Assembly (NCBI GenBank): GCA_937136055.1 | Contig: CAKZOD010000006.1 | Location: forward strand, 62,001 to 126,000 | Source: an uncultured Oceanospirillaceae bacterium | Lineage (GTDB): Bacteria > Pseudomonadota > Gammaproteobacteria > Pseudomonadales > Balneatricaceae | DNA length: 64,000 nt | Direction of reading: 5' to 3' | Shown here: one piece after another, positions 36,218 to 45,105 of the stretch | Layout: each line of letters opens with the position of its first letter | Position numbering within the stretch: the stretch's first letter is position 1 | Made by a program: the position numbers and the translations under genes | The notes under the pieces: model-generated | Databases searched by the model: none | Told to the model about the DNA's origin: nothing | The model's input: only the letters and a program-made list of their open reading frames with translations

Positions 36218-36770
36218 AGATACAATTGTATATTTTATCATCTGCTAATCGGCTAACCAAGAGGATGAAAGGCTTTCAGATCACTCACTGTCACATAGCA
36301 ATTAAATCTTTAAGTATTAATAGGTTATAAATTTACGAGAACTGTATAGCAAAGCTTTTATGTCCTAAATTTAGACTCTTGAACCGCAACCAATAGTATC
36401 TTTAAACCCCTGAAAGTTTTAAACGGCGCTTAGCCGATTTTAAACCTAGATCCAAATCAATTTATTTCTCTTTTTAAGCAAAAAAGTAGCAAAACCTATA
36501 ACTTGTTACAGGTTTATAAGTCATTGATTTGTTGTAAGCTAAAGCTCTCATAAGTTTGCGTTGCTTGTTATACGGAGACGTTCCGCATTTCCACAAAAAG
36601 TAAATACCTGAAAATAACATAAAGCTATAATTTTTAATGCTTTTAGTATAATTCAAGAAAAATTTTAAAAAATAATAAGCGGAACGATTCCGTGTTTAAA
36701 CAATAAACTCTTGTGCCGCTGAATATAACAGTTAGGGGTCATGCGAAGCTCTCAATAAAAAGGAGTATAA
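36218..36770. other. 553-bp region upstream of the TIR gene
   Basis: AT-rich, without a supportable gene; a 60-residue frame at 36474-36656 lacks character. An inverted repeat ACGGAGACGTTCCGC (36572-36586) / GCGGAACGATTCCGT (36679-36693) brackets 92 bp. GTTAGGGG at 36731-36738 resembles an integron core site. The TIR ribosome site AAGGAG is at 36760-36765. Confidence 0.5.
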
Positions 36771-37802
36771 ATGAAAGTATTTTTGAGTTGGTCAGGAGAC
36801 GCTAGTCATAAGGTAGCGTTAATTCTTCGTGAGTGGCTACCTTCCGTCATTCAATCTATTGAGCCGTATGTGTCTTCAGAAGATATTGACAAAGGAGCGA
36901 GATGGAGCACCGATATTGCATCAGAATTGGCTGATTCAAGTTACGGTATTCTTTGTGTAACTAAAGATAATCTGCATGCACCTTGGTTAACCTTTGAAGC
37001 TGGAGCACTTTCCAAAACAATGGACAAGTCTTTTGTCAGCCCGTTCCTTTTTGACATTAAGCGTTCAGAAGTAAATGGCCCTATCTTACAGTTTCAATCA
37101 ACAGTGTTTTCAAAAGACGATATTAAAAAGTTATTGTCATCACTCAATAAAGCGAGCACAGAAGGCCAGTTAAGTGACGAAAAACTAGATAAAGCTCTTG
37201 ATGTTTGGTATCCAGATCTTGAGAGCAACTTAAATGGACTGCTTACAAAACAGCCAAAGCAACAGGCAGTTGTAGAAGAAAACCAAAAAAATGAGATTTT
37301 ACCTAATGCTATCCTTGAAGAAATTCTCGACCTTTCACGAGTAAACCAAAAACTCTTGCGTAATCCTGAATCTGATATTTACAAAACTGTAGAGTCTATG
37401 CAGATGATGCTGAAGGAAATAATAGCAAGATCCGAGTTTGAGAAGGATTCACGAAATTCAAGAAAGAAAAGAAAAATTCACCCCAAAATGCTTGATGAAA
37501 TTCTTCATATGTCTCCAATATACGAAAAGAATTTTACTGGTTTTCAGATTGCTATAAGCCTATTTAGAAATGATTTCCCTTGGATTTACGATGCAGGAAT
37601 CGATTTAGTAAGAACTCTCCGAACTACTGAAACCCCTGAAAAGCAAAGAGAAGCCGTCCAATCATTTGACGAACTTATAGAGTTTTCTCTAGAACACCCA
37701 ATGATGAGAGAAATGTTCATGCCAGATAAAGAAACTTGGATGATGGCGCGGGATTTACCTCACATCCTACGCAGAGCACTAGATGGATATTGGAGACGCT
37801 AA
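36771..37802 (+). CDS. TIR-domain protein, candidate defence effector
   Basis: The 343-residue protein begins with a TIR domain (about residues 1-130): MKVFLSWSGDASHKVALILR, then DIDKGARWSTDIA, and WLTFEAGALSK, where Glu76 is the likely catalytic residue of TIR NADases. The C-terminal half is a helical, charged region (KRKIHPKMLDEILHMSP, ending ALDGYWRR) with no family I can name. Prokaryotic TIR proteins commonly deplete NAD+ or make signal nucleotides in phage defence. No partner (ThsA, SIR2, SAVED, gasdermin) is adjacent, so it would be a solo effector. AAGGAG precedes the ATG by 5 nt. It is the only gene between two long inverted repeats. Function in defence is inference. Confidence 0.8.
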   Translation: MKVFLSWSGDASHKVALILREWLPSVIQSIEPYVSSEDIDKGARWSTDIASELADSSYGILCVTKDNLHAPWLTFEAGALSKTMDKSFVSPFLFDIKRSEVNGPILQFQSTVFSKDDIKKLLSSLNKASTEGQLSDEKLDKALDVWYPDLESNLNGLLTKQPKQQAVVEENQKNEILPNAILEEILDLSRVNQKLLRNPESDIYKTVESMQMMLKEIIARSEFEKDSRNSRKKRKIHPKMLDEILHMSPIYEKNFTGFQIAISLFRNDFPWIYDAGIDLVRTLRTTETPEKQREAVQSFDELIEFSLEHPMMREMFMPDKETWMMARDLPHILRRALDGYWRR

Positions 37803-37858
37803 CAACTCAATTAGACATGCGCCTAAGGCGCTGGAAGAAGTATGAGGAAATTAGGGGG
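37799..37858 (+). repeat. attC-like element at the end of the TIR gene (tentative)
   Basis: The TIR stop codon is embedded in GCTAACAACTCAATTAG, which resembles the 5' end of integron attC sites (CTAACAA, then CTCAA). A hairpin GCGCCTAAGGCGC follows, and then ATGAGGAAATTAGGGGG, where ATGAG could pair with CTCAAT and TTAG with CTAA. With GTTAGGGG before the gene this could mark a former gene cassette. No integrase is in the window and pairing is imperfect. Confidence 0.3.
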
Positions 37859-37978
37859 CAACCTAAAAATATAACTAGGAAATAACTATAACCTTAGTGT
37901 TTTATCCTAAGCTATTTGTTTTTTCCAGTATTATTTTCTAATTTTAAAAGGCTTATGAAACTAAGGGTACTCACTTTT

Positions 37979-38364
37979 TTGCTAAAGCACCTGATGCTCC
38001 CAAACTATCTACGGAGCCGCACAACCCCCTTCAGAGGGCCGCCGGAGCAATTGCTTAAATTATCGGTCGTAGCGACATGGATGTCGCGGAGAGTTTAGCT
38101 GGGCCAGGGATGGCCCATGTAAACGGCCGTTAATTTCAGCAATTGCGGAGGAGTTGATGTAAATGGACTTACAAATGCAGCGAGCACATGGATGTGCAGG
38201 AGCTGCAGAGGCGCTCGTTGGGCGAACTTTTCTTTGGCTCCGTTTCTTTTTTTCGCAAAAAGAAATGAGCTCGCCTTCAGGCGAAAAACAGACAAAAAAA
38301 TGGCTAAAGAGCTAAGCTAGAAAGGTAAACCCACAAGAAAACTCCCTCTCGCCATCAGGCGAAA
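37979..38364 (-). repeat. Inverted repeat copy B, modular palindromic element
   Basis: This is the reverse-oriented, longer partner of copy A. It contains an extra module at about 38154-38215 with CACATGGATGTG and CAGGAGCTGCAG palindromes. Other shared blocks are nearly identical to copy A. The 66-residue frame at 38095-38295 is an artefact of the repeat. The pair brackets the TIR gene by about 180-550 bp on either side. Confidence 0.8.
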
Positions 38365-38458
38365 TACTAACTAGTCGTTTAATAAAACCTTCCCAGAAAG
38401 CCAATTAATCATTGTCTCTGCCCTCTAGATTACAGCTTCTTTGCAAACCCCACTTAAA

Positions 38459-39241
38459 TCATTGTGCAGTCCAAGCACCATCAATAGGCAATGAGCTACC
38501 AGTTATCGCCTGTGCAGCATCTGTACACAAAAAACACACCATCTCACCAATGGCAGAAGGATCTATTAACTTAGGATATGGCGCTTTGGTTTTAATCAAA
38601 CCTGATTTTGCCTCTTCAAAAGGAACACCATTTTGTTCACCATAAGCTGCAAACTGTTGGTTTAACAACGGAGTATCTGTCCATCCTGGGCAAATACTGT
38701 TGGCTGTAATGCCCAGTTCAGCATTTTCAATAGCGACCACCTTTGTAAACCCTACTAGCCCATGCTTCGCTGCACAGTAAGCTGATTTGTTAGCAGAACC
38801 CACTAGGCCATGGGCTGAGGCTATATTTACAATACGCCCCCAGCCTGCTTCCTGCATGAACGGCAAAGCTAGTCGCGTAGTGTGAAAAGCAGCGCTGAGA
38901 TTAACAGCTAACACTAAATCCCATTTATCCGCTGGATAATCAACAGTTGTGCAGGTGTACTGAATGCCGGCATTGTTCACCAGAATATCGACACCGCCAA
39001 ACTCCGTTTGCACTGCATTGAAAAGATCGTCAATAAGCGCCGCCTGAGATAAGTCGGCACTGAAATATCGAGCTTTTACATTATATGCCTGCTCAATTTC
39101 AGCGGCGATTGCCTCTCCAGTTGTATTGTCTTCTAAGCCGTGGAGCATAATTTGGATGCCTTTAGCTGCCAGTGTTTTAGCCGTCGCTAAGCCTATGCCG
39201 CTGGTAGAGCCGGTAACGAGTGCGGTTTTTATTTTTGTCAT
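38459..39241 (-). CDS. 3-hydroxybutyrate dehydrogenase
   Basis: The 260-residue classical SDR carries TGSTSGIGLATAKTL (nucleotide loop), NNAGIQY, the catalytic Ser region NIASAHGLVGSANKSAYCAAKHG with Tyr and Lys, and CPGWTDTPL. The combination matches D-3-hydroxybutyrate dehydrogenases (bdhA/hbdH) of about 260 residues, which oxidise hydroxybutyrate to acetoacetate. It is 14 bp downstream of an acyl-CoA ligase on the same strand, suggesting that ketone-body or PHB breakdown products are activated and used. Confidence 0.88.
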   Translation of the reverse strand: MTKIKTALVTGSTSGIGLATAKTLAAKGIQIMLHGLEDNTTGEAIAAEIEQAYNVKARYFSADLSQAALIDDLFNAVQTEFGGVDILVNNAGIQYTCTTVDYPADKWDLVLAVNLSAAFHTTRLALPFMQEAGWGRIVNIASAHGLVGSANKSAYCAAKHGLVGFTKVVAIENAELGITANSICPGWTDTPLLNQQFAAYGEQNGVPFEEAKSGLIKTKAPYPKLIDPSAIGEMVCFLCTDAAQAITGSSLPIDGAWTAQ

Positions 39242-39255
39242 CGCTGATATCCTTT

Positions 39256-40791
39256 TTAATTATTAGTTTGCTGAAAATGCTGGCGTAACTGAGTTTTAAG
39301 TATTTTACCGGTACTGTTTTTGGGTAATTCATCAATAAAGCAGTATTTCTTTGGTCGTTTAAAGCGTGCCATATTCTTTAAACAGTATTGATCTAAGTGC
39401 TCACTACTCAGCGAGGCCTCACCCAAAGGTGATATATAAGCCACTATGATTTCTCCCCATTCATCATCCGCTACCCCAATGACTGAAGCCTCACTAACCT
39501 GAGGATGCCTCAAAAGCACTTCTTCGACTTCACGGGGGTATATGTTGCTACCGCCACTAATGATGACATCTTTAGAGCGATCGGTAAGGTAGAGAAAGCC
39601 CTCTTCATCGAGGTAGCCAATGTCTCCGGTATATAACCAGCCGTTTTTGAGGCTTTGTTGTGTTGCCTCTGGTTTACGCCAATAGCCGAGCATAACCGTT
39701 TCACCTGATACAATAATTTCACCGGGCTCACCGTGGGCAAGCGCATTTCCAGAGGCATCAACGACCTGTATTTGCATTCCTAGGTACGGCAACCCCACTG
39801 AAGCTAAGCGCTGTTGATGCTGATCATTAAGTAGGGTTTGGTGCTGATGCTGATCCAATACACTGATGTTCATAGGGCATTCCCCTTGACCATAAATTTG
39901 CACTAGCTTGTTCCCCAAAAGCCGATGAGCATGCTGCAAAATAGCTTGGTACATCGGCCCACCACCATAAATGATCGTCGCTAGGTGATCGAAATTTGCC
40001 GTCTCAATCCCTGGGTACTCGATCAGCCTTTTCACCATAGTAGGAGCCGCAAAGAAAGAGACATTAGTGTGACGCTGTAAAATATCAACTAGCTCAGGAA
40101 CGTTAAACCCACCACTTGCAGGAACTAACTGGGTACCGCCTTTGGCTATGTAGGGCAAAATATAATAACCACCACCGTGTGACATAGGGGCGCCATGATA
40201 AATACAGTCTCCACAATCAACCGCTTTTACCTGGCTGAGAAACCCTCGAATAATGCCGTATAAGTTTTGATGCGATTGCATCGCACCTTTAGGACGCCCA
40301 GTGGTGCCGCTTGTATAAAAAAGCCACGCTAGATCATTAGCTAATCTAGGCTGTAAAGCCAATTGCTCGCTCTTTACTAAATCGCTGTAATCACGCGCTT
40401 CTACATCGATAATGGTGATTTTTGAGTCTACCAACGCACAATCAGCGTGGGTAAATGCTTTATATAATTGCTGATTCGTGAAGCAAACTGCCGCTTCACT
40501 ATCTTGTAAAATGTAATCAAATTCTGAAAGGTGCAATTTGGCATTAATTGGCACAGCAACTAGCCCTGCATGCCAAACTGCAAACATAATTTCGATGTAT
40601 TCTGCGCGATTTTCCATGGCTATCGCCACACGCTCACCAGCAGATAACCCAAGCTGGTAGCGCATGTAATGCGCCATCGCGGCCACACGTCGATAAAGTT
40701 GCGAATAACTAGTACTGCTATTGCCTGATACGATCGCGGGCTGATCGGGATAGGCGGCACTTGAGCGACGTAAAATTTCTGCGATATTCAT
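39256..40791 (-). CDS. AMP-dependent acyl-CoA synthetase/ligase
   Basis: The 511-residue class I adenylate-forming enzyme has the P-loop FYTSGTTGRPKGAMQ, the A5 motif YGQGECPM, the A8 hinge YTGDIGYLDEEGFLYLTDRS and the C-terminal lysine motif LPKNSTGKILKTQLR. It makes acyl-CoA via acyl-AMP. Its substrate cannot be read out. Pairing with 3-hydroxybutyrate dehydrogenase makes a short-chain or hydroxy acid likely. It is the first gene of the pair, with a 263-bp upstream region. Confidence 0.9.
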   Translation of the reverse strand: MNIAEILRRSSAAYPDQPAIVSGNSSTSYSQLYRRVAAMAHYMRYQLGLSAGERVAIAMENRAEYIEIMFAVWHAGLVAVPINAKLHLSEFDYILQDSEAAVCFTNQQLYKAFTHADCALVDSKITIIDVEARDYSDLVKSEQLALQPRLANDLAWLFYTSGTTGRPKGAMQSHQNLYGIIRGFLSQVKAVDCGDCIYHGAPMSHGGGYYILPYIAKGGTQLVPASGGFNVPELVDILQRHTNVSFFAAPTMVKRLIEYPGIETANFDHLATIIYGGGPMYQAILQHAHRLLGNKLVQIYGQGECPMNISVLDQHQHQTLLNDQHQQRLASVGLPYLGMQIQVVDASGNALAHGEPGEIIVSGETVMLGYWRKPEATQQSLKNGWLYTGDIGYLDEEGFLYLTDRSKDVIISGGSNIYPREVEEVLLRHPQVSEASVIGVADDEWGEIIVAYISPLGEASLSSEHLDQYCLKNMARFKRPKKYCFIDELPKNSTGKILKTQLRQHFQQTNN

Positions 40792-41054
40792 AAAATCTCA
40801 CTATTATTTTTTTATTAGGTATTTAGCATTATTTGCTATAAAACTTCTAGTCATTTGTTTTTATTCTGTTTTATATGAAAAAATAATCGAGCCTGCCTAC
40901 TCACAAACAAGATACAAAAATACCTTCCAAAAAATTAATAGATCTTTATTGCCAGATATAGATACTATAAATAATTAATTAAGCGACTTTAGCTATTCAT
41001 TCAAAAACACTAAGTGCCGAGTAATAGAAAAGCGATAACTTTAGAGGCAACATT
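40792..41054. other. 263-bp divergent intergenic region
   Basis: AT-rich spacer between the acyl-CoA ligase (minus) and yrbL-like (plus) genes. No gene or clear operator is recognised. Confidence 0.5.
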
Positions 41055-41675
41055 ATGATAATTATTGATAAATCGGACTTTGTAGGTAAAGGAAACCACA
41101 GAGAGGTTTATAAGCATCCTAACGATCCTCAACTCTGCCTTAAAGTTAATATAAGCAGTGATCTTACTACTCGTGAAAAAAGGGAGCAGTTACGGGAAAA
41201 AAGCTATTACAATTTACTGCAAAAAAAGGGGGTAAACTTTACTATGTTACCTGCCTATCATGGTGATTTAGAAACAAGCTTAGGGATGGCTTCTGTATTC
41301 GACTTGATATCAGATACCGATGGCAGCACCTCAAGAACTCTGGGTTACTATCTGCAATCAGAAGAACTAACGCAACAAAACTATGAAGGATTATTAAGTT
41401 CACTCTCACAGCTAAAAAACTATTTATTGAGTCAAAAAATTATTGTGAGAGGGTTGGCTCATCGAAATATCGTGTGCCAAAGGAATGAAACAGGCATTTT
41501 CCGCTTGGCCATTGTCGATAATATTGGTAATTCTGAATTTATCCCGATCAGTAATTACATCGACTTTTTAGCCGAGAGAAAAATTCATAAGAAATGGAAG
41601 CGCTTTGAAAAGAGGCAGCTAGAAGAATTCACGGAAAACAGTGCTCTGCGAAAAATTTTTGATGCGTTAAGTTAA
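41055..41675 (+). CDS. YrbL-family protein (PhoP regulatory network protein)
   Basis: The 206-residue protein is a YrbL homologue: DFVGKGNHREVYKHPND and LCLKVN at the N-terminus, MLPAYHGDLET, and later GLAHRNIVCQ, then AIVDNIGNSEFIPIS. The fold resembles a small kinase-like domain, but activity is unproven. In E. coli it belongs to the PhoP and BasR regulons. It stands alone, convergent with the aldehyde dehydrogenase gene, with a perfect terminator between them. Confidence 0.85.
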   Translation: MIIIDKSDFVGKGNHREVYKHPNDPQLCLKVNISSDLTTREKREQLREKSYYNLLQKKGVNFTMLPAYHGDLETSLGMASVFDLISDTDGSTSRTLGYYLQSEELTQQNYEGLLSSLSQLKNYLLSQKIIVRGLAHRNIVCQRNETGIFRLAIVDNIGNSEFIPISNYIDFLAERKIHKKWKRFEKRQLEEFTENSALRKIFDALS

Positions 41676-41700
41676 CGCATTGAAGTTTACGCTCACAAAA

Positions 41701-41723
41701 AACGGCTACCTGAAGTAGCCGTT
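41701..41723. terminator. Bidirectional rho-independent terminator
   Basis: AACGGCTAC / GTAGCCGTT form a perfect 9-bp stem with a 5-nt loop, preceded by an A-run and followed by TTTCT. It lies between the convergent yrbL-like and aldehyde dehydrogenase genes. Confidence 0.85.
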
Positions 41724-41750
41724 TCTAATAAGCAGATTAAGCGCTATATA

Positions 41751-43184
41751 TTACTGCCAATCTGTAACGTGTTTAATCTCTAGGAAATCATCTAATCCCC
41801 AAACACCACCTTCACGGCCATTACCTGACTGCTTGTAACCGCCAAATGGAGCAGGTCCTTTCGAATCAACGCCGTTGATTCTTACCATGCCACTGCGTAA
41901 ACGACGCGCTACGCGCTTCGCTTTTTCAGGGTCTTGGGTTTGTAGGTAGTTGGTTAAGCCGTAAACCGTGTCATTAGCGATCGCGATTGCTTCTTCTTCC
42001 GTATCAAACGGGATCATCGCTAAAACTGGCCCGAAAACTTCTTGGACTGCAATATCCATCTGGTTGTTCACATCCGCAAAGATAGTGGGTTTGATGTAGT
42101 AACCTTTATCAAAACCATCAGGACGGCCAACACCACCCGCAATTAACTTAGCGCCTTCATCGATACCTACTTGAATAAGACCTTGGATTTTATCGAATTG
42201 CGTTTGGCTGATAACAGGACCAATGTGACGACCGTTTTCTTTAGGATCTCCTACTTGTACTGCATTTGCAGCATCAACAGCAGCAGCCACCGCTTGATCG
42301 TAAATCGAACGCTCTACCAACATTCTAGAAGGTGCGTTACACGATTGCCCTGTGTTACCAAAGCAGTGAATAACACCGCGCTTAACCGCTTTTTCATCTG
42401 CATCAGCGAAGATGATGTTAGCACCTTTACCACCGAGCTCTAGAGTGACACGCTTAACCGTATCAGCAGCCGCTTTAGTGATCAGTGCGCCGGCACGGGT
42501 TGAACCTGTGAAAGACAGCATATCAACATCAGGATGAGAAGACAGCTGCGTGCCAACACCAACGCCATCGCCGTTAACCATGTTGAATACACCCGCTGGG
42601 AAGCCAGCTGCTTCAACTATTTCAGCAAACACGATTGACGATAACGGTGCGATTTCTGAAGGCTTTAAAACAACAGTACAACCAACTGCCAGTGCAGGTA
42701 CAACTTTCAACGTAACTTGGTTCATTGGCCAGTTCCACGGTGTGATCAGGCCACACACGCCAATCGGCTCTTTGATAATGCGCTCAGAAGTGTTTTCAGG
42801 GGTAATTGGCGATTCAAATTCCATGTCGGCAAATGCGTCGATAAAGCCTTTAATATGGAAGTAGCCAGAACCCGCTTGCGCTCTTGTGGATAGATCAATA
42901 GGCGCACCCATTTCCGTTGAGATTGCAACGGCCATGTCGTCAGAGCGCTTTTTGTACTCTGCCAATAATGCATTCAGCAATCTTAAGCGCTCTTCTTTAG
43001 GCGTTTGCGACCAGCTATCAAATGCGTTGCGCGCAGCGCTAACAGCCGCATCAGTATCAGCTTTATCGCCTAAAGATATAACAGCACAGGCTTCTTCTGT
43101 CGCAGGATTGATCACCTCAAAGTCATTGCTTTTTTGCGGTGCGACCCACTGGCCGTTAATATAAAAATTGCGTTTATCTAACAT
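41751..43184 (-). CDS. NAD(P)-dependent aldehyde dehydrogenase
   Basis: The 477-residue protein has the full ALDH pattern: TPWNWPMNQVTLKVVPALA, TGSTRAGALI for the cofactor, LELGGKGANII with the general-base Glu, GQSCNAPSR with the catalytic Cys, and VFGPVLAMIPFDTEEEA. Length fits the succinate-semialdehyde and betaine-aldehyde type. The substrate is unknown. It is the last of five same-strand genes starting with an ectC-like gene, and 9 bp follow the FkbM stop. Confidence 0.93.
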   Translation of the reverse strand: MLDKRNFYINGQWVAPQKSNDFEVINPATEEACAVISLGDKADTDAAVSAARNAFDSWSQTPKEERLRLLNALLAEYKKRSDDMAVAISTEMGAPIDLSTRAQAGSGYFHIKGFIDAFADMEFESPITPENTSERIIKEPIGVCGLITPWNWPMNQVTLKVVPALAVGCTVVLKPSEIAPLSSIVFAEIVEAAGFPAGVFNMVNGDGVGVGTQLSSHPDVDMLSFTGSTRAGALITKAAADTVKRVTLELGGKGANIIFADADEKAVKRGVIHCFGNTGQSCNAPSRMLVERSIYDQAVAAAVDAANAVQVGDPKENGRHIGPVISQTQFDKIQGLIQVGIDEGAKLIAGGVGRPDGFDKGYYIKPTIFADVNNQMDIAVQEVFGPVLAMIPFDTEEEAIAIANDTVYGLTNYLQTQDPEKAKRVARRLRSGMVRINGVDSKGPAPFGGYKQSGNGREGGVWGLDDFLEIKHVTDWQ

Positions 43185-43193
43185 CTGACTCTC

Positions 43194-43958
43194 CTAATCC
43201 ATAAAGACATAAGATCGAAAGTGATCTAATGCATCATCGCTAACTAAAGTATTAATATCGATTGGCTGTAAATTATCATCCAAACAAGTCTTATAAAGGC
43301 TCAGTACGTCTATCAAGCCCTGCATTTTTGCTTTGCGCTGTTCTTTTTCCAGCAGTGGTGCGTGTGTCGATAAGTACAATACGGGTTTGTTGGCTTGTAA
43401 GTAGTTCTTCAAGCTTGGCATTAATTGGTATTCGCCACCCTCAATGTCAATTTTCATCACGTCAATTTCCTTGACCGGCGACATCTCCAGAAATTGCTCC
43501 CACTGCAATGTGAGTACATCAACACCGCTGCCTTCGTTATCAAACAAAAGGCTGGTCATACTATCACCAGGTTTACCTCTGTGGCTAGCCATGCGTGATA
43601 TCGACATTTTCTCAGCTAGTGCGAAACTGTAAGAGGTAACATTTTTAAGTTTGTTTAAATCAATATTCCAACGCAAATAGCGATATGCCGTTGGATCAGG
43701 CTCAAAACAAATTACCTGCTTCGCCACTTGCGATGCATGGAGTACTGTTGGGCCTATCCAGCCACCTATGTCACAGTAGTTCTTATCTTTATCTAAGAAG
43801 TGGGACAAGATTTTATAGGTATTTGGCTCCCATGTTCCCGCGATTGCTTTATTCCAGAAATCAACATGGTAAGGGTCTACTTTGTATTGGTATCCAGCAA
43901 TCTCAGCATCCATAAACCCCTGTATTAGATAGCTCTCCTGCTGTGCTTTATCATTCAT
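43194..43958 (-). CDS. FkbM-family methyltransferase
   Basis: From the ATG at 43958 (GGAGA 8 nt upstream, preferred over the in-frame start at 44006) the protein is 254 residues. It has the FkbM SAM fold: YCDIGGWIGPTVLHASQVA, VICFEPDPTAYRYLRWNI, and DVMKIDIEGGEYQLMPSL. FkbM enzymes O-methylate sugars, polyketides and other metabolites. Its neighbours point to modification of a small secreted or osmoprotective metabolite, but the substrate is unknown. Confidence 0.85.
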   Translation of the reverse strand: MNDKAQQESYLIQGFMDAEIAGYQYKVDPYHVDFWNKAIAGTWEPNTYKILSHFLDKDKNYCDIGGWIGPTVLHASQVAKQVICFEPDPTAYRYLRWNIDLNKLKNVTSYSFALAEKMSISRMASHRGKPGDSMTSLLFDNEGSGVDVLTLQWEQFLEMSPVKEIDVMKIDIEGGEYQLMPSLKNYLQANKPVLYLSTHAPLLEKEQRKAKMQGLIDVLSLYKTCLDDNLQPIDINTLVSDDALDHFRSYVFMD

Positions 43959-44009
43959 GATAATTCTCCGAAAACTTAACGTTGGGGTGCACTTGTAAAG
44001 ATACACAAC

Positions 44010-44038
44010 GCCCCATTATCTGACCTAATAATGGGGGC
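44010..44038. terminator. Stem-loop between Gfo/Idh and FkbM genes
   Basis: CCCCATTAT (44011-44019) pairs with ATAATGGGG (44028-44036), 9 bp, with flanking G/C extending it. It may partly end transcription after the Gfo/Idh gene, so the downstream pair could have its own promoter. Confidence 0.6.
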
Positions 44039-44099
44039 TAAGAAGTGAAACTCAATCCTTTACCAATCGGAAAAGGAAATGGGAAAAACTCCCGATCAG

Positions 44100-45050
44100 C
44101 TATCTAGCAGTGCTCAACAAACCTTCTACCACTTCTTGTACTGCTAGCGCTTCTTCAAAACTGGCGAGGGTGTGCGGCTGGTTACGTAACATTCGCACCA
44201 CTTGTTCGAGCTGGGTGTAATCTAAGTCACCTGCTAGATCGATTTCAACCTCTTGCCAGTTGTCATCTTCACTGATCTTTAGTGCTCTAAACCCCGTAAA
44301 ATGAATAGATTTATCTTCACCGTAAACGATCCAGTTGTTTGTATCTGGGCCATTTCCGCCAATTACTCCTTTTAGGCGCACGGGAATACCTTGAGTTTGA
44401 TAGCTAGCTTGCACAAAGGTTTCAGCATAATCTGCTTTGGCATATTCCACTTTTCCTTCCAGCAGCTGCAAAGGCCCTACCAAACGCTGATGTAAAAACA
44501 CAAAATGCGAATACACTTCTCGTAAAAAACCGCCTTGCTCACGTAAACATAACCAGCTACTTGCATTGCTCTGCCAGCGTCTTGGCCATGCGCTGTAGTG
44601 AAAATCAAATTCGATACTAGTGATTGCCTGTTTGTCCATACTTTCAAGTTGCGACTTAATTTCAGCGACGACAGGACTTGAAGCGAGAGATAAATTCACA
44701 GCCGCTTTAATGGGCGTTTGCTTTAGCCTTTCAATGAAGGCTTTGGATTGGCTAACATCGACAGCCAACGGCTTTTCACACCAAATTGCTTTGTTGTGAT
44801 CGAGCGCCATGTTGCAGTAGTGCATATGGCTGTTAGGGGGTGTTCCTATATAGACAATATCAACATCGCTGCGCGCCATTAATGCTTGAGCCGAACTTTC
44901 TAACACAATACTTGAATCACATTTGTCATCTAAAGGCACTGGTGAAGCATCGTAAATAGCCACCACCTCAACATCAGGGTGACGCTTAGCTGCCGTTAAT
45001 ATGCGCTGCCCAATTGTGCCAAACCCTATAATTGCTAACTTCAATCTCAT
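44100..45050 (-). CDS. Gfo/Idh/MocA-family oxidoreductase
   Basis: The 316-residue protein begins with the Rossmann motif AIIGFGTIGQRILTAAKR and has the family signature EKPLAVDVSQSK (Lys of the EKP motif, about residue 91), then a C-terminal alpha/beta domain. Members act on sugars, inositols or other polyols with NAD(P). It lies 55 bp after an EamA transporter on the same strand. Substrate unknown. Confidence 0.88.
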   Translation of the reverse strand: MRLKLAIIGFGTIGQRILTAAKRHPDVEVVAIYDASPVPLDDKCDSSIVLESSAQALMARSDVDIVYIGTPPNSHMHYCNMALDHNKAIWCEKPLAVDVSQSKAFIERLKQTPIKAAVNLSLASSPVVAEIKSQLESMDKQAITSIEFDFHYSAWPRRWQSNASSWLCLREQGGFLREVYSHFVFLHQRLVGPLQLLEGKVEYAKADYAETFVQASYQTQGIPVRLKGVIGGNGPDTNNWIVYGEDKSIHFTGFRALKISEDDNWQEVEIDLAGDLDYTQLEQVVRMLRNQPHTLASFEEALAVQEVVEGLLSTAR

Positions 45051-45105
45051 ATTTGCTCCTCATTTCTTATTCTTGTTTATGTGCCCTAAATTAAAGTTTT
45101 TAAGG

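Noticed and set aside
36474..36656. 60-aa minus-strand frame upstream of the TIR gene
   Set aside because: No ribosome site or domain; sequence is AT-rich and spans an inverted-repeat arm.
37916..38098. 60-aa plus-strand frame after the TIR gene
   Set aside because: Half of it lies in repeat copy B and there is no ribosome site.
38095..38295. 66-aa minus-strand frame within repeat copy B
   Set aside because: Generated by the palindromic repeat itself; copy A does not preserve it.
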